Source of the DNA: Chlamydiota bacterium
GTDB taxonomy: Bacteria; Chlamydiota; Chlamydiia; Chlamydiales; JAJFMB01
Reading direction: 5' to 3'
Length of the DNA stretch: 18,478 nucleotides
Assembly (NCBI GenBank): GCA_021772355.1
Contig: JAJFMB010000045.1
Coordinates: 1-18,478 of the forward strand
The translations under genes and the position numbers were made by a program. Under the pieces are notes generated by a model. That model searched no databases. It worked only from the letters and a program-made list of their open reading frames with translations, and was not told the origin of the DNA. Of this stretch, positions 7,487 through 14,175 are shown one piece after another (position 1 is the stretch's first letter; each line of letters begins with the position of its first letter).

Positions 7487-8332
7487 TTAAGCGTTGCCAA
7501 AGAACATGCCAAAATAGCCCACATGCTCAACACCGAGCGACTCATAGAGCTTTCTAGCGGCGAGATTATCGTTGCCTGTGAAGATAATGAGCTTGCGGAT
7601 GCCATGCAGCTTTTGGACATCATGCATCAGCTGCTGCATGACAGCTCTGGAGAGCCCTTTACGCCGCATCGAGGGAATCGTGTAGACACCCCCCACTTGT
7701 CCAAGGTCTTGCGCCTTGGCATTTAAGTCGGCCATAGCAACCAGCTTATCATCCAAGAAATATCCCCACATTTTCTGCTGTTCCACATCGCTGTTGAAGT
7801 TTCCTCGAATCAGCTCCTCACCCAAGCTGCAGGGAATTCCCTGCTCTTCTAAATAAGCGTAGTACAAAGGAAGCCATAGCGCAAAATCCTCTTGCTTAAG
7901 CTGCCTGATAAGGGATTGTTCTGCGGCTTTGAAATTGGAAGTGGAGTAGAGAATTTCTTTGGAGACGTGAACCTCTTCTCGGATGATCCCCTTCTCTTTT
8001 AGATAGGACCAAAAGGAGGAGCACCAGTTCCACTCCCCAAGCAGACCGCTGATGGGAATTTCCTCCTCCAAACAAGCGCTTAATAGCGCCTCAAAGATCT
8101 CAGGACTTTGTGATTGTGCCGTCACAAGCAAATTGCCTCGTCTGGCTAGGCAAAAAACGGCAACAACTTCGCCGTCAGATCTGACACACTTAAAATTGCC
8201 AGAATTAGGCGCCTCAGTAAGATAAGGCCCATGCTCTTCGTAATTTCCCATCAAGAATAAGGATGTGTCGTCGTGCTGCCGCAAAAAGCGCAGCATCTCA
8301 TCCTCATTAATAGGCGTAGAAATAATCTCCAT
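7487..8332 (-). CDS. GNAT-family N-acetyltransferase
   Basis: The 281-residue protein has a C-terminal GNAT domain. Motif A reads GGVYTIPSMRRKGLSRAVMQ, with the acetyl-CoA pyrophosphate loop in RRKGLSRA (223-230) in place of the usual Q/R-x-x-G-x-G/A, followed by NDNLAARKLYESLGVEHVGY, the motif-B region. The N-terminal half (1-130) is also GNAT-like in size and pattern and may be a degenerate second copy of the fold; this is an impression only. The substrate is unknown. I prefer ATG 8332, which has AGG ten bases upstream, over TTG 8341. The start overlaps the upstream exported-protein gene by 26 bases, so the two are likely translated from one message. Confidence 0.8.
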   Translation of the reverse strand: MEIISTPINEDEMLRFLRQHDDTSLFLMGNYEEHGPYLTEAPNSGNFKCVRSDGEVVAVFCLARRGNLLVTAQSQSPEIFEALLSACLEEEIPISGLLGEWNWCSSFWSYLKEKGIIREEVHVSKEILYSTSNFKAAEQSLIRQLKQEDFALWLPLYYAYLEEQGIPCSLGEELIRGNFNSDVEQQKMWGYFLDDKLVAMADLNAKAQDLGQVGGVYTIPSMRRKGLSRAVMQQLMHDVQKLHGIRKLIIFTGNDNLAARKLYESLGVEHVGYFGMFFGNA

Positions 8333-8681
8333 CTTTTTCAAACCTGATTAAGCTGGGTTCTTGGTCTTCATGAGGAACGAGCATATAGAAAGAGTTGTTT
8401 ATTTTCATCACACAAACTTGGTCTCCCTTTTCCAACGTAAGACCGTTTTTTTCATACACTTTCCACCCGAGTATCCACCACTGTTTGTCATTTAACTGAA
8501 CATGATACTCATCCACATAGTATCCGGTATAAGGATCATCCTCTTGCGATACCGCAGTAACGGTACGCACATCGGTTTTAACCTTGATCTTCCCCTCGCC
8601 TACAGGCGCATTCCCCGCAACAAGCGAGGCTCCCGCTAAGCAAAAAACAGTACATAAACTAATAATTATATTTTTAATCAT
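8307..8681 (-). CDS. Small exported protein with a W/G-D module
   Basis: This encodes 124 residues. Residues 1-23 form a signal peptide (MIKNIIISLCTVFCLAGASLVAG) with a plausible cleavage near VAG, so the mature ~100-residue protein should reach the periplasm or beyond. The mature part is beta-rich. The stretch YHVQLNDKQWWILGWKVY, then LTLEKGDQVCVMKINNSFYM, matches the layout of the modules in the divergent 541-residue protein: strand, N-D/G turn, aromatic residue, K/E-G-D, then V-x-V strand. GGTGGTGAG lies just before ATG 8681. The gene overlaps the downstream GNAT gene. I know no named family for it. Confidence 0.65.
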   Translation of the reverse strand: MIKNIIISLCTVFCLAGASLVAGNAPVGEGKIKVKTDVRTVTAVSQEDDPYTGYYVDEYHVQLNDKQWWILGWKVYEKNGLTLEKGDQVCVMKINNSFYMLVPHEDQEPSLIRFEKDGDYFYAY

Positions 8682-8732
8682 CTCACCACCCTTAGTTATA
8701 AAGAAAAAATCATAGACTTTTAATACTAAATA

Positions 8733-8762
8733 ATCAATAATATTGATCTATTTAATTATAAT
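8733..8762 (+). promoter_or_regulatory. Promoter with overlapping dyad ahead of the 541-residue gene
   Basis: A perfect dyad with 7-base arms around one central base, ATCAATA-A-TATTGAT, occupies 8733-8747 in the region between two divergent genes. TATAAT follows at 8757-8762, 13 bases before ATG 8775, with AGAGGA as ribosome binding site. The dyad would cover the -35 region, so a repressor or activator site is plausible. The region is AT-rich, which raises the odds of a chance dyad. Confidence 0.4.
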
Positions 8763-8774
8763 TTAGAGGAAACT

Positions 8775-10400
8775 ATGACTAATAATTTTGATTTCACTAC
8801 AGTTAATAAACCTGATGTATATGCCTACATTAACAGCGCAGGAAAATGTGCCACAAAACCTATGCCCGCTACTCAAAAGGGAAGACTCTTCACATGGCAG
8901 AATAGTGATCTTCACAATAGTTATAAAAAGCTCGAGTCATTAGGGCAAAATCTTAGCCAGCTAAACAGTGATATCAAAGATCTAAACCTCGAACAATTAA
9001 ATAATTTAAATAACTACATCCACCATGTGCTATCCAAAGCGAATAAAAGCAAAACTCCCTCTATTCTCTCTAAAATTTTCATTGCAGTGAACAACTTATT
9101 CGCAAAATGCTTCCCCATCAAAAAAATTGAAGTCTACACTTATGAAAAAGACAACATTTATATTCGGAAGGTTAACGGTCAGGTGTTAGCCCACATCCAT
9201 CACATAATAAAAGAACAATCAGAAGCCAAAACCGATAAGAAAAGACTCAAAGGAAGACCCTTACTTCCCTCTGAATGCCCAAAAGCCAACACCGTGAAAT
9301 TGTCCTGGCAAAAAGAGGACAGTCTCTCCTACAAAAACAGAAAGCATGGCAGACCTTTGCTCCCCTCTGAGTGCACTAAAGTCAATCTCGCCAAAGTGCA
9401 AATGCAAAAAGAAGGAAGAGTCGCAAAAAAACCTCGAACTAAGACACCAAAGCCTACTCATCAAGAAGCTGCACCTACATCTGTTACCGCCCCAAAGCGC
9501 ACAAGACCTATAAACAAGGCAAAGCCTCAACCCCCTACATTTCAAATCCTTGAAATCTACGCTGATCGCTGTACTCTAGAACTTTATAGAAATTTTAGAG
9601 CAATTGAGATCGATGTCCCAGGTGGAATTCCTTTAGACTGGGAAACCAATGATCATATTGAATTCTCCAGATCCCATGCACCTAAAACACAGTATGACCT
9701 GATAGTCAACCGGAGTAGAAAATCAGAGTGCGAAATTTTCCCTGTCACAAGTAACTATCTAGGATATACACCAAATGTTACGCCTGCTCCTAAAGCAAAA
9801 AAGGGAAATTCAACATCTTTTGGAACATACACACTTCAAGACATCTCAACGAAAGATTCGAAGATCCTCTTCAATGGACAGTTATGGAAAACATTAGATG
9901 TCCCGCACAACTGGAAAAAAGGCGACAGCATTGAAGTGGTTCGCGATGACTATAACAACGCTATCAACGGAAGATATAAGGTCATTAATAAGACGAAAAA
10001 CACTTCCTGCCGTATCGAAGGCAATATTTGCGCACCATATGTTGAAGGTGGAATTACCGCCCTAAGTAAAACAGTTCGTCAAGGGGTTATCGAAAATATA
10101 TGGATTGATCATAGTCATGGTTTCAAAGCAGAAATACACTGCTTTGGACAGTGGTTTGCAATTCCGGAAGACATTAGACAAGCTTACCTCAAAAAGGAAA
10201 AAAAATCGCGTCCTCAAGCCATTCAACAACCAAAAATCTACGCTCCAGGGACTGCACCAAAACCCCATGATGCTCTCTCCGCTAACTGGAAAGGCGGCGA
10301 CCGTGTATCACTTGTGAAACACCCCGATGAAACATACACTCTTGTTCACTTTGGAAGTCACCAAAAAGATGAGTTTAAGGTTGAGCCAAAGAATGTATAA
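8775..10400 (+). CDS. Large protein with three tandem W/G-D beta modules
   Basis: This 541-residue protein belongs to no family I can name. Residues 1-150 are mostly helical and polar with a hydrophobic patch near 96-118. Residues 155-218 hold two degenerate 32-residue repeats, each with GRPLLPSEC (160-168, 192-200). Residues 219-253 are a basic, Pro/Thr/Lys-rich linker. Three copies of a ~65-residue beta-type module follow at ~255-322, ~349-416 and ~435-537, the last carrying an insert at ~471-501. Their core is W-K/E-x-G-D/N-x-I/V-x-V/F, then Y-x-V/L-x-N, then C-x-I or similar (for example NWKKGDSIEVVRDD at 379-392). There is no signal peptide. AGAGGA precedes ATG 8775, and a hairpin terminator follows the stop. 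A type III effector or structural protein is possible but unproven. Confidence 0.7.
   Translation: MTNNFDFTTVNKPDVYAYINSAGKCATKPMPATQKGRLFTWQNSDLHNSYKKLESLGQNLSQLNSDIKDLNLEQLNNLNNYIHHVLSKANKSKTPSILSKIFIAVNNLFAKCFPIKKIEVYTYEKDNIYIRKVNGQVLAHIHHIIKEQSEAKTDKKRLKGRPLLPSECPKANTVKLSWQKEDSLSYKNRKHGRPLLPSECTKVNLAKVQMQKEGRVAKKPRTKTPKPTHQEAAPTSVTAPKRTRPINKAKPQPPTFQILEIYADRCTLELYRNFRAIEIDVPGGIPLDWETNDHIEFSRSHAPKTQYDLIVNRSRKSECEIFPVTSNYLGYTPNVTPAPKAKKGNSTSFGTYTLQDISTKDSKILFNGQLWKTLDVPHNWKKGDSIEVVRDDYNNAINGRYKVINKTKNTSCRIEGNICAPYVEGGITALSKTVRQGVIENIWIDHSHGFKAEIHCFGQWFAIPEDIRQAYLKKEKKSRPQAIQQPKIYAPGTAPKPHDALSANWKGGDRVSLVKHPDETYTLVHFGSHQKDEFKVEPKNV
9237..9428 (+). repeat. Two degenerate 96-bp tandem repeats inside the 541-residue gene
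   Basis: Units at 9237-9332 and 9333-9428 each encode K-K/N-R-x-x-GRPLLPSEC followed by a K-x-N-x-x-K pattern and a QKE. The DNA has diverged mostly at third positions, so the repeat is old and the protein sequence seems maintained. Confidence 0.7.
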
Positions 10401-10403
10401 GCC

Positions 10404-10448
10404 TTAAGTTTCCTCTTCCTCGTTGAAGAATTTGACGAGGAAGGTTTT
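10404..10448 (-). pseudogene. Relic of the 3' end of a GNAT gene
   Basis: On the minus strand this stretch reads KTFLVKFFNEEEET followed by TAA. The intact GNAT gene at 12457-12903 ends KTFLVKFFNEEVENQGLV. A 27-base block is identical between 10423-10449 and 12488-12514. Nothing upstream in the frame matches, so only the last 14 codons survive. The same bases form the terminator hairpin of the 541-residue gene. Confidence 0.6.
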
Positions 10449-10449
10449 T
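10415..10449 (+). terminator. Rho-independent terminator after the 541-residue gene
   Basis: CTTCCTCGT (10415-10423) and ACGAGGAAG (10435-10443) form a perfect 9-bp stem with an 11-base loop, followed by TTTTT at 10445-10449. It begins 15 bases after the stop codon at 10400. It overlaps the GNAT relic. Confidence 0.75.
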
Positions 10450-10510
10450 ACATTTTAAGATGATAAAAAATTAAACTGTATTTTTAATATGCAACCAAAG
10501 GAAAACTAAA

Positions 10511-11071
10511 ATGCCCAGCATAACATCCAGTCCACCACCCCAAAACCCCTCGCATTTGACCGCTCAGGAAAATGATGACCCTGCAGCAAAACTCATAGCG
10601 ACAATTTCCTCTGTTGCGCTTGGAGCAGTTGCAGCTGTCGCAGCCTCTATTCTTACTGTACTCTTTGCAGCACCCACATTCTCCACACTTGTTACCGTTT
10701 CGCTTTTAGTCGGAGCTGCTGTCACATTATTCAGCTATTCACCAATAAAAGAGTTTTTTCAACAAGGCTCACTACCCTCCCCCGAACCCACTCCAGACAC
10801 CTTTGATCAGGCATACTTTGACGTGCAGGTTCGCACGCAGCAAATAATGGCAGATACGAAGAAAAAGCGTACGGAGACCAGGGAAAAGATGCGAGAAGAT
10901 AGAGAAAATACCAAACATCAATTTGAAGCGCAGAGGCAAAAAATTCGGGATCAAATCTCCTCTGAGCAAGATCCTACAATGAGAAAACACCTTGAGAATT
11001 CGCTTGCCCAAGTCGATAGCCTGGAAAGAAGCTATATTGAGAATGCAGAGAAAATAGCTGACATGGTTTGA
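10511..11071 (+). CDS. Inc-like inclusion membrane protein candidate
   Basis: This 186-residue protein has two long hydrophobic segments (about 28-52 and 58-76) separated by a short turn (AAPTFST). This is the bilobed hydrophobic pattern that marks chlamydial Inc proteins, which are type III secreted into the inclusion membrane with both ends facing the host cytosol. The first 26 residues are polar and Pro/Ser-rich with no signal peptide, as expected for type III export. Residues ~98-183 form a charged helix with coiled-coil character (KKKRTETREKMREDRENT). AAAGGA lies eight bases before ATG 10511. It stands between two unknown genes that share the W/G-D module. Incs are defined by topology rather than sequence, so this call is moderate. 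Confidence 0.65.
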   Translation: MPSITSSPPPQNPSHLTAQENDDPAAKLIATISSVALGAVAAVAASILTVLFAAPTFSTLVTVSLLVGAAVTLFSYSPIKEFFQQGSLPSPEPTPDTFDQAYFDVQVRTQQIMADTKKKRTETREKMREDRENTKHQFEAQRQKIRDQISSEQDPTMRKHLENSLAQVDSLERSYIENAEKIADMV

Positions 11072-11087
11072 GTTAATTTAATATACT
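11058..11087 (+). promoter_or_regulatory. Candidate promoter for the ankyrin protein gene
   Basis: CTGACA (11058-11063), 18 bases, then TATACT (11082-11087) each match 5 of 6 consensus bases. The -35 lies in the last codons of the Inc-like gene. The leader to ATG 11119 would be about 25 bases and has no clear ribosome binding site. Confidence 0.45.
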
Positions 11088-11118
11088 GTTACTTTAAAAT
11101 TATATAGAAATAAAAAAA

Positions 11119-12396
11119 ATGAAGAAAATCTGTTTATTCTTACTTATCCTTTGTTCTCACCTCTCGGCTTTAGAGTGGAAAAATAAGGATAATGCCCCTC
11201 AAATTGAAGAAATTTCTGAGGACTGGATCATCACCTTAAGTAATGGAGCCGTCGTCAAGATGCGCCCTGTCGCCTATAATGTCGTGGGAGTGGGTGATCT
11301 TGAATATAGAGATGGAAACTTTCATTACCTCTGTCGACGAGAGTATCCCAGCGTCGATCAGATTAAATCCAATTGGTATATCCAATGGGGTTTTAAAGAG
11401 GAACACCCTTGTCAAATTGTCATGACTCAGCCAATTGAATGCGCTGATTTCCCACTCAAATGGAGAGGGCCAGGGAATTATCGCATGATTCGTTTATCAG
11501 GGCGGCACATGATTGGTTTCTTTTGGGAGTGGGTAGGAGTCAACAAATACACATGCTTCCATACAGTGTGTGACCACACGGTCCCCTTAAATTTTCACGA
11601 TACTTCCGTGAACGCAAGTCCTCTAAGAGCCAATCTCTATGGGTATCCAAACCATGAGAAATTTTATGATACTTCTATGCCTTCCAGCCCTCGACTCAAT
11701 GACTATAACAAGGCTAATTTAGTAGAGGCTGATCTTTTGCAATTTGTGGATACACTGCACACAATTGATAGTGGTGTGATCCAATTTAACGACAGCAAAA
11801 TCTACGCAAAACCGCTTGAAGGTGAAGACCTATCTCCTTGGGAAGAGGGAAATGAAGTGACGGTTCGCTATCTGGAAGAGGGGATCTATGAAGTGGAAAG
11901 CGGAGAAAAATACCTGAAGGTGTATTTGAGCGATCCCGCCCACTCCGATCTAAGAACACAACCCATCTTCAAAGAACTTAATGAGCACAACGTAAAACCT
12001 CTCATTGACGATCACAGCTTAGAGCAACTCCTAGAGGAAAAGCAGATAACCGGGAAAGATGTTCTCTACGAGGCGATTTATGATCATGATCTCGAAAAAG
12101 CTGAGCTTGCCCTCCGTTACATCGACGATATCAATGCTCCATCCAAACAGTTTGAGTTCTTCTCCACTCATTTCTTTGGCTTCACATACGACCATAATTG
12201 GGCACACTGCGATGATGCTTATGGAAATAGTTTCGGCTGCGTTCATATCAGTTGCAGACCCCTTAATCACGCCATCACAAGAGAGGACTATGACATGGTC
12301 AAGCTGCTCCTTCAGCATGGCGCAGAACCGAGAATCGGGAACTCTACGTGCTACGCCAAAAACATCCGAAACCTGCTAGCTAGCAGACCAAGATAA
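11119..12396 (+). CDS. Secreted protein with a W/G-N module and C-terminal ankyrin repeats
   Basis: This encodes 425 residues. Residues 1-18 are a signal peptide (MKKICLFLLILCSHLSAL). Residues ~20-230 are aromatic-rich and unrecognised. Residues ~235-285 match the module of the 541-residue protein (GVIQFNDSKIYA, then WEEGNEVTVRYLEEGIYEV). Residues ~310-425 contain ankyrin-type units, including EAIYDHDLEKAELALRYIDD and a clear REDYDMVKLLLQHGAEPRIG. Ankyrin repeats bind other proteins, often host ones in intracellular bacteria. The frame stays open for 19 further coherent codons after the TAA at 12394-12396, up to TAA 12454-12456, so the present stop may be a recent nonsense change. The ribosome binding site is poor. 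Confidence 0.7.
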   Translation: MKKICLFLLILCSHLSALEWKNKDNAPQIEEISEDWIITLSNGAVVKMRPVAYNVVGVGDLEYRDGNFHYLCRREYPSVDQIKSNWYIQWGFKEEHPCQIVMTQPIECADFPLKWRGPGNYRMIRLSGRHMIGFFWEWVGVNKYTCFHTVCDHTVPLNFHDTSVNASPLRANLYGYPNHEKFYDTSMPSSPRLNDYNKANLVEADLLQFVDTLHTIDSGVIQFNDSKIYAKPLEGEDLSPWEEGNEVTVRYLEEGIYEVESGEKYLKVYLSDPAHSDLRTQPIFKELNEHNVKPLIDDHSLEQLLEEKQITGKDVLYEAIYDHDLEKAELALRYIDDINAPSKQFEFFSTHFFGFTYDHNWAHCDDAYGNSFGCVHISCRPLNHAITREDYDMVKLLLQHGAEPRIGNSTCYAKNIRNLLASRPR

Positions 12397-12456
12397 AGTG
12401 CGTTGCGACAATATGAAGAAGATCGTCCACCTTTTGAAGAAGAAAAAATAAGGTAA

Positions 12457-12903
12457 CTACACTAGCCCTTGATTCTCCACCTCTTCATTGAAGAATTTGA
12501 CGAGGAAGGTTTTTGAAAGCTTAGGGTTCTTCTCATTCTTTCTGATAAACTCCACTTGAAAGCCACACTTTTGGTAAAACTCGGGCGCCTGAAAGGTGCT
12601 TGTCACTAAATTGATATTGTTAAACCCTTGTCCCTTGAAATGCTCCTCTAAGGCCTGCATCAGCTGCCTGCCGTAACCCTTGCCGCGCTGCTCTTTCTTC
12701 ACCCAGATATCTTCGACATACACTTCTGCAAAGGCCGTGTAAGCGTGCAAAACACCGACCACGTTCTTTTGGTCATCTTTGATCACAAAATAAAACGTCC
12801 TGTAGTTCACTTCAATCCCATGGCTGCTCTCATAAGCCACCATGTCTTCTTCTCTGAGTTTTTCAATCTCTTCCGGTAGGTGATCTACTTTTTCTATAAA
12901 CAT
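12457..12903 (-). CDS. GNAT-family N-acetyltransferase
   Basis: The 148-residue protein is a compact single-domain GNAT. The acetyl-CoA loop is canonical, QRGKGYG (72-78), preceded by the strand VYVEDIWVKK and followed by PEFYQKCGFQVEF, the usual C-terminal motif with its Tyr. It should acetylate an amine on a small molecule or protein; the substrate is unknown. ATG 12903 is preferred; a GTG at 12915 is an alternative. Its start overlaps the end of the deaminase-family gene by 10 bases, so the pair is probably translationally coupled and may act on related substrates. A 3' relic of a paralogue survives at 10404-10448. Confidence 0.88.
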   Translation of the reverse strand: MFIEKVDHLPEEIEKLREEDMVAYESSHGIEVNYRTFYFVIKDDQKNVVGVLHAYTAFAEVYVEDIWVKKEQRGKGYGRQLMQALEEHFKGQGFNNINLVTSTFQAPEFYQKCGFQVEFIRKNEKNPKLSKTFLVKFFNEEVENQGLV

Positions 12904-13844
12904 GCCTGCATCCACTTTTTTGCTCGTTCAAAGCTTGTTTTCATAATCTCCGTCGCCTTATCAACACCTTGATCAGAAGCTAGTCGTTCAAACTCATCAG
13001 TCAGGCAGATGTCGCCAAAGACAGTGGAATCGTCAGTGCCTAAATCGATGGGGTGACCGCTTCTAAGATGCTCGGCAATCCATGGATGCGGGCTGCTAGC
13101 CTCATGCATCTTTACGGCGATTGAGCTCGTTAAGCAAACGGTTACAGGAGTCTTATGCGCTTTCACCCATGCCACGGCCTCATCGCAAAGATTAACGCCA
13201 TGGTCGATAAGGTCCGGCTCCAATTTTTCAAGAATGGTCATTTGATCAGTCTCCAGGACCGACTCTCCCATATGCACAGCAATTTTAAGTCCTGCACCTT
13301 TTGCTCGGAGTAGCTCGGGCATAATAGTATTGATGTCACCTTTGGTCGAAACATCGGAAATGTCGATTCCTACCACTCCCCTCCCCCTGTATTGCAGCGC
13401 TAGATCAACAGTCTCTTTTGCCATATCTAGCGTGGAAGTCCTTTTAAGGCTAAGAAGTAATCGAACACAAAAGTCCTCTGATGCAGCATCTTCAAATCCC
13501 TCTAAAACCGCCTTGAGATACTCCTCGTAGCTTTTTCCCTCCAAAAGTTTTAGGCCCGTTCGCATCAATACGATCCGGTTATTGTCGGCCTTCATGCGCT
13601 CGCATGTAGCAAAAGCTGCTTCCTTAAGCCGCTCGAGCGTATTGATCACCTGACTAATTAACGGAAAAATAAAAAAAGCCTTTTCATAATCGTGCCCTTC
13701 AACAATCGCTGCAAATCCCTTCTGAATGGCTTCCATCTGCTCGGGTGAAGCATACTTCTTCACAGTCGCCAAGGGAACCTCGCCGCCCAAATGGCAATGG
13801 GAATTATATTTAGGAATACCCTTAAGAGCTACTGTCGCTGTCAT
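12894..13844 (-). CDS. Adenosine deaminase-family amidohydrolase
   Basis: The 316-residue protein has the metal-dependent deaminase motifs in order: HCHLGG (H16, H18; usual HxHLDGS), HMGE (H191, E194; usual HAGE), LIDHGVN (H215), VCLTSS (usual CPTSN) and GTDDST (D271, D272; usual NTDDP). All zinc ligands and the catalytic Glu and His are present, so it is probably an active purine deaminase. The altered HLGG and LTSS residues leave the exact substrate (adenosine, adenine, a modified nucleotide or another amine) open. ATG 13844 is chosen because GGAGG lies six bases ahead; a frame from GTG 13877 is less likely. It heads a two-gene unit with the GNAT gene. Its first ~50 codons and upstream region are duplicated at 16051-16260. 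Confidence 0.85.
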   Translation of the reverse strand: MTATVALKGIPKYNSHCHLGGEVPLATVKKYASPEQMEAIQKGFAAIVEGHDYEKAFFIFPLISQVINTLERLKEAAFATCERMKADNNRIVLMRTGLKLLEGKSYEEYLKAVLEGFEDAASEDFCVRLLLSLKRTSTLDMAKETVDLALQYRGRGVVGIDISDVSTKGDINTIMPELLRAKGAGLKIAVHMGESVLETDQMTILEKLEPDLIDHGVNLCDEAVAWVKAHKTPVTVCLTSSIAVKMHEASSPHPWIAEHLRSGHPIDLGTDDSTVFGDICLTDEFERLASDQGVDKATEIMKTSFERAKKWMQACL

Positions 13845-13907
13845 AATCATCCTCCAAAATGCCCGCCAAAGATACACCGATTAGCTACTTGTGACAAGGG
13901 GAATTGA
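13698..13907 (-). repeat. Duplicated deaminase 5' region, intact copy
   Basis: This ~210-base segment covers the first ~50 codons of the deaminase gene plus ~63 bases upstream. It matches 16051-16260 without gaps; I count about 14-16 differences by eye, roughly 93% identity. Match ends sharply at 13907/16260 upstream and around 13698/16051 within the gene. Confidence 0.9.
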
Positions 13908-14175
13908 GTAACATTACCAATTAAAGCATCCTATACTTTGATTCACTTTTTTACAAAGAAGCCCGTGCTCGCGAGAGAAACAAATGGCATTTTTCGAACC
14001 CAAACCCTGGAAGGATTGGGGGAGAGAAGCGAGGCTCATTTTATGCAAAAGAAGGCGTTTTTTCAGTAAATATTAAATTTACATATTTATAACTCTACAG
14101 TATAATTGAAAATAAATCACCCTAGTTAAATAATGATGCAAATCTTAATTATTTATTAAAATTAGTGTATTTTCC
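13845..14175. other. 331-base intergenic region
   Basis: The left part (to 13907) belongs to the duplicated deaminase leader. The centre (about 13960-14065) is less AT-rich and holds a 30-codon plus-strand frame at 13984-14076 (MAFFEPKPWKDWG..., with GAGAG upstream) for which I have no other support; it could be a gene relic. The right part is very AT-rich and carries the promoter of the APH-like kinase gene. No RNA gene was seen. Confidence 0.5.
14078..14106 (+). promoter_or_regulatory. Strong sigma-70-type promoter for the APH-like kinase gene
   Basis: TTTACA (14078-14083), exactly 17 bases, then TATAAT (14101-14106) match 11 of 12 consensus bases. The transcript would start near 14113, leaving a ~60-base leader before ATG 14176. 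No Shine-Dalgarno sequence is apparent in that leader. Confidence 0.65.

Noticed and set aside
10750..10770. TTTTTTCAACAAGGCT resembling the MITE terminus
   Set aside because: It is shorter and less exact than the real termini, lies inside the coding frame of the Inc-like gene and has no partner nearby.
12059..12379. Frames of 95-106 codons overlapping the ankyrin region
   Set aside because: They are shadows of the ankyrin protein frame, which has a signal peptide and recognisable ankyrin units.
13990..14020. TTTTTCGAACCC resembling a tRNA T-loop
   Set aside because: No acceptor stem, anticodon arm or D-arm could be fitted around it on either strand.
13984..14076. A 30-codon frame starting MAFFEPKPWKDWG in the intergenic region
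   Set aside because: It is too short and unsupported apart from a weak GAGAG upstream. It is mentioned in the intergenic entry only as a possible relic.
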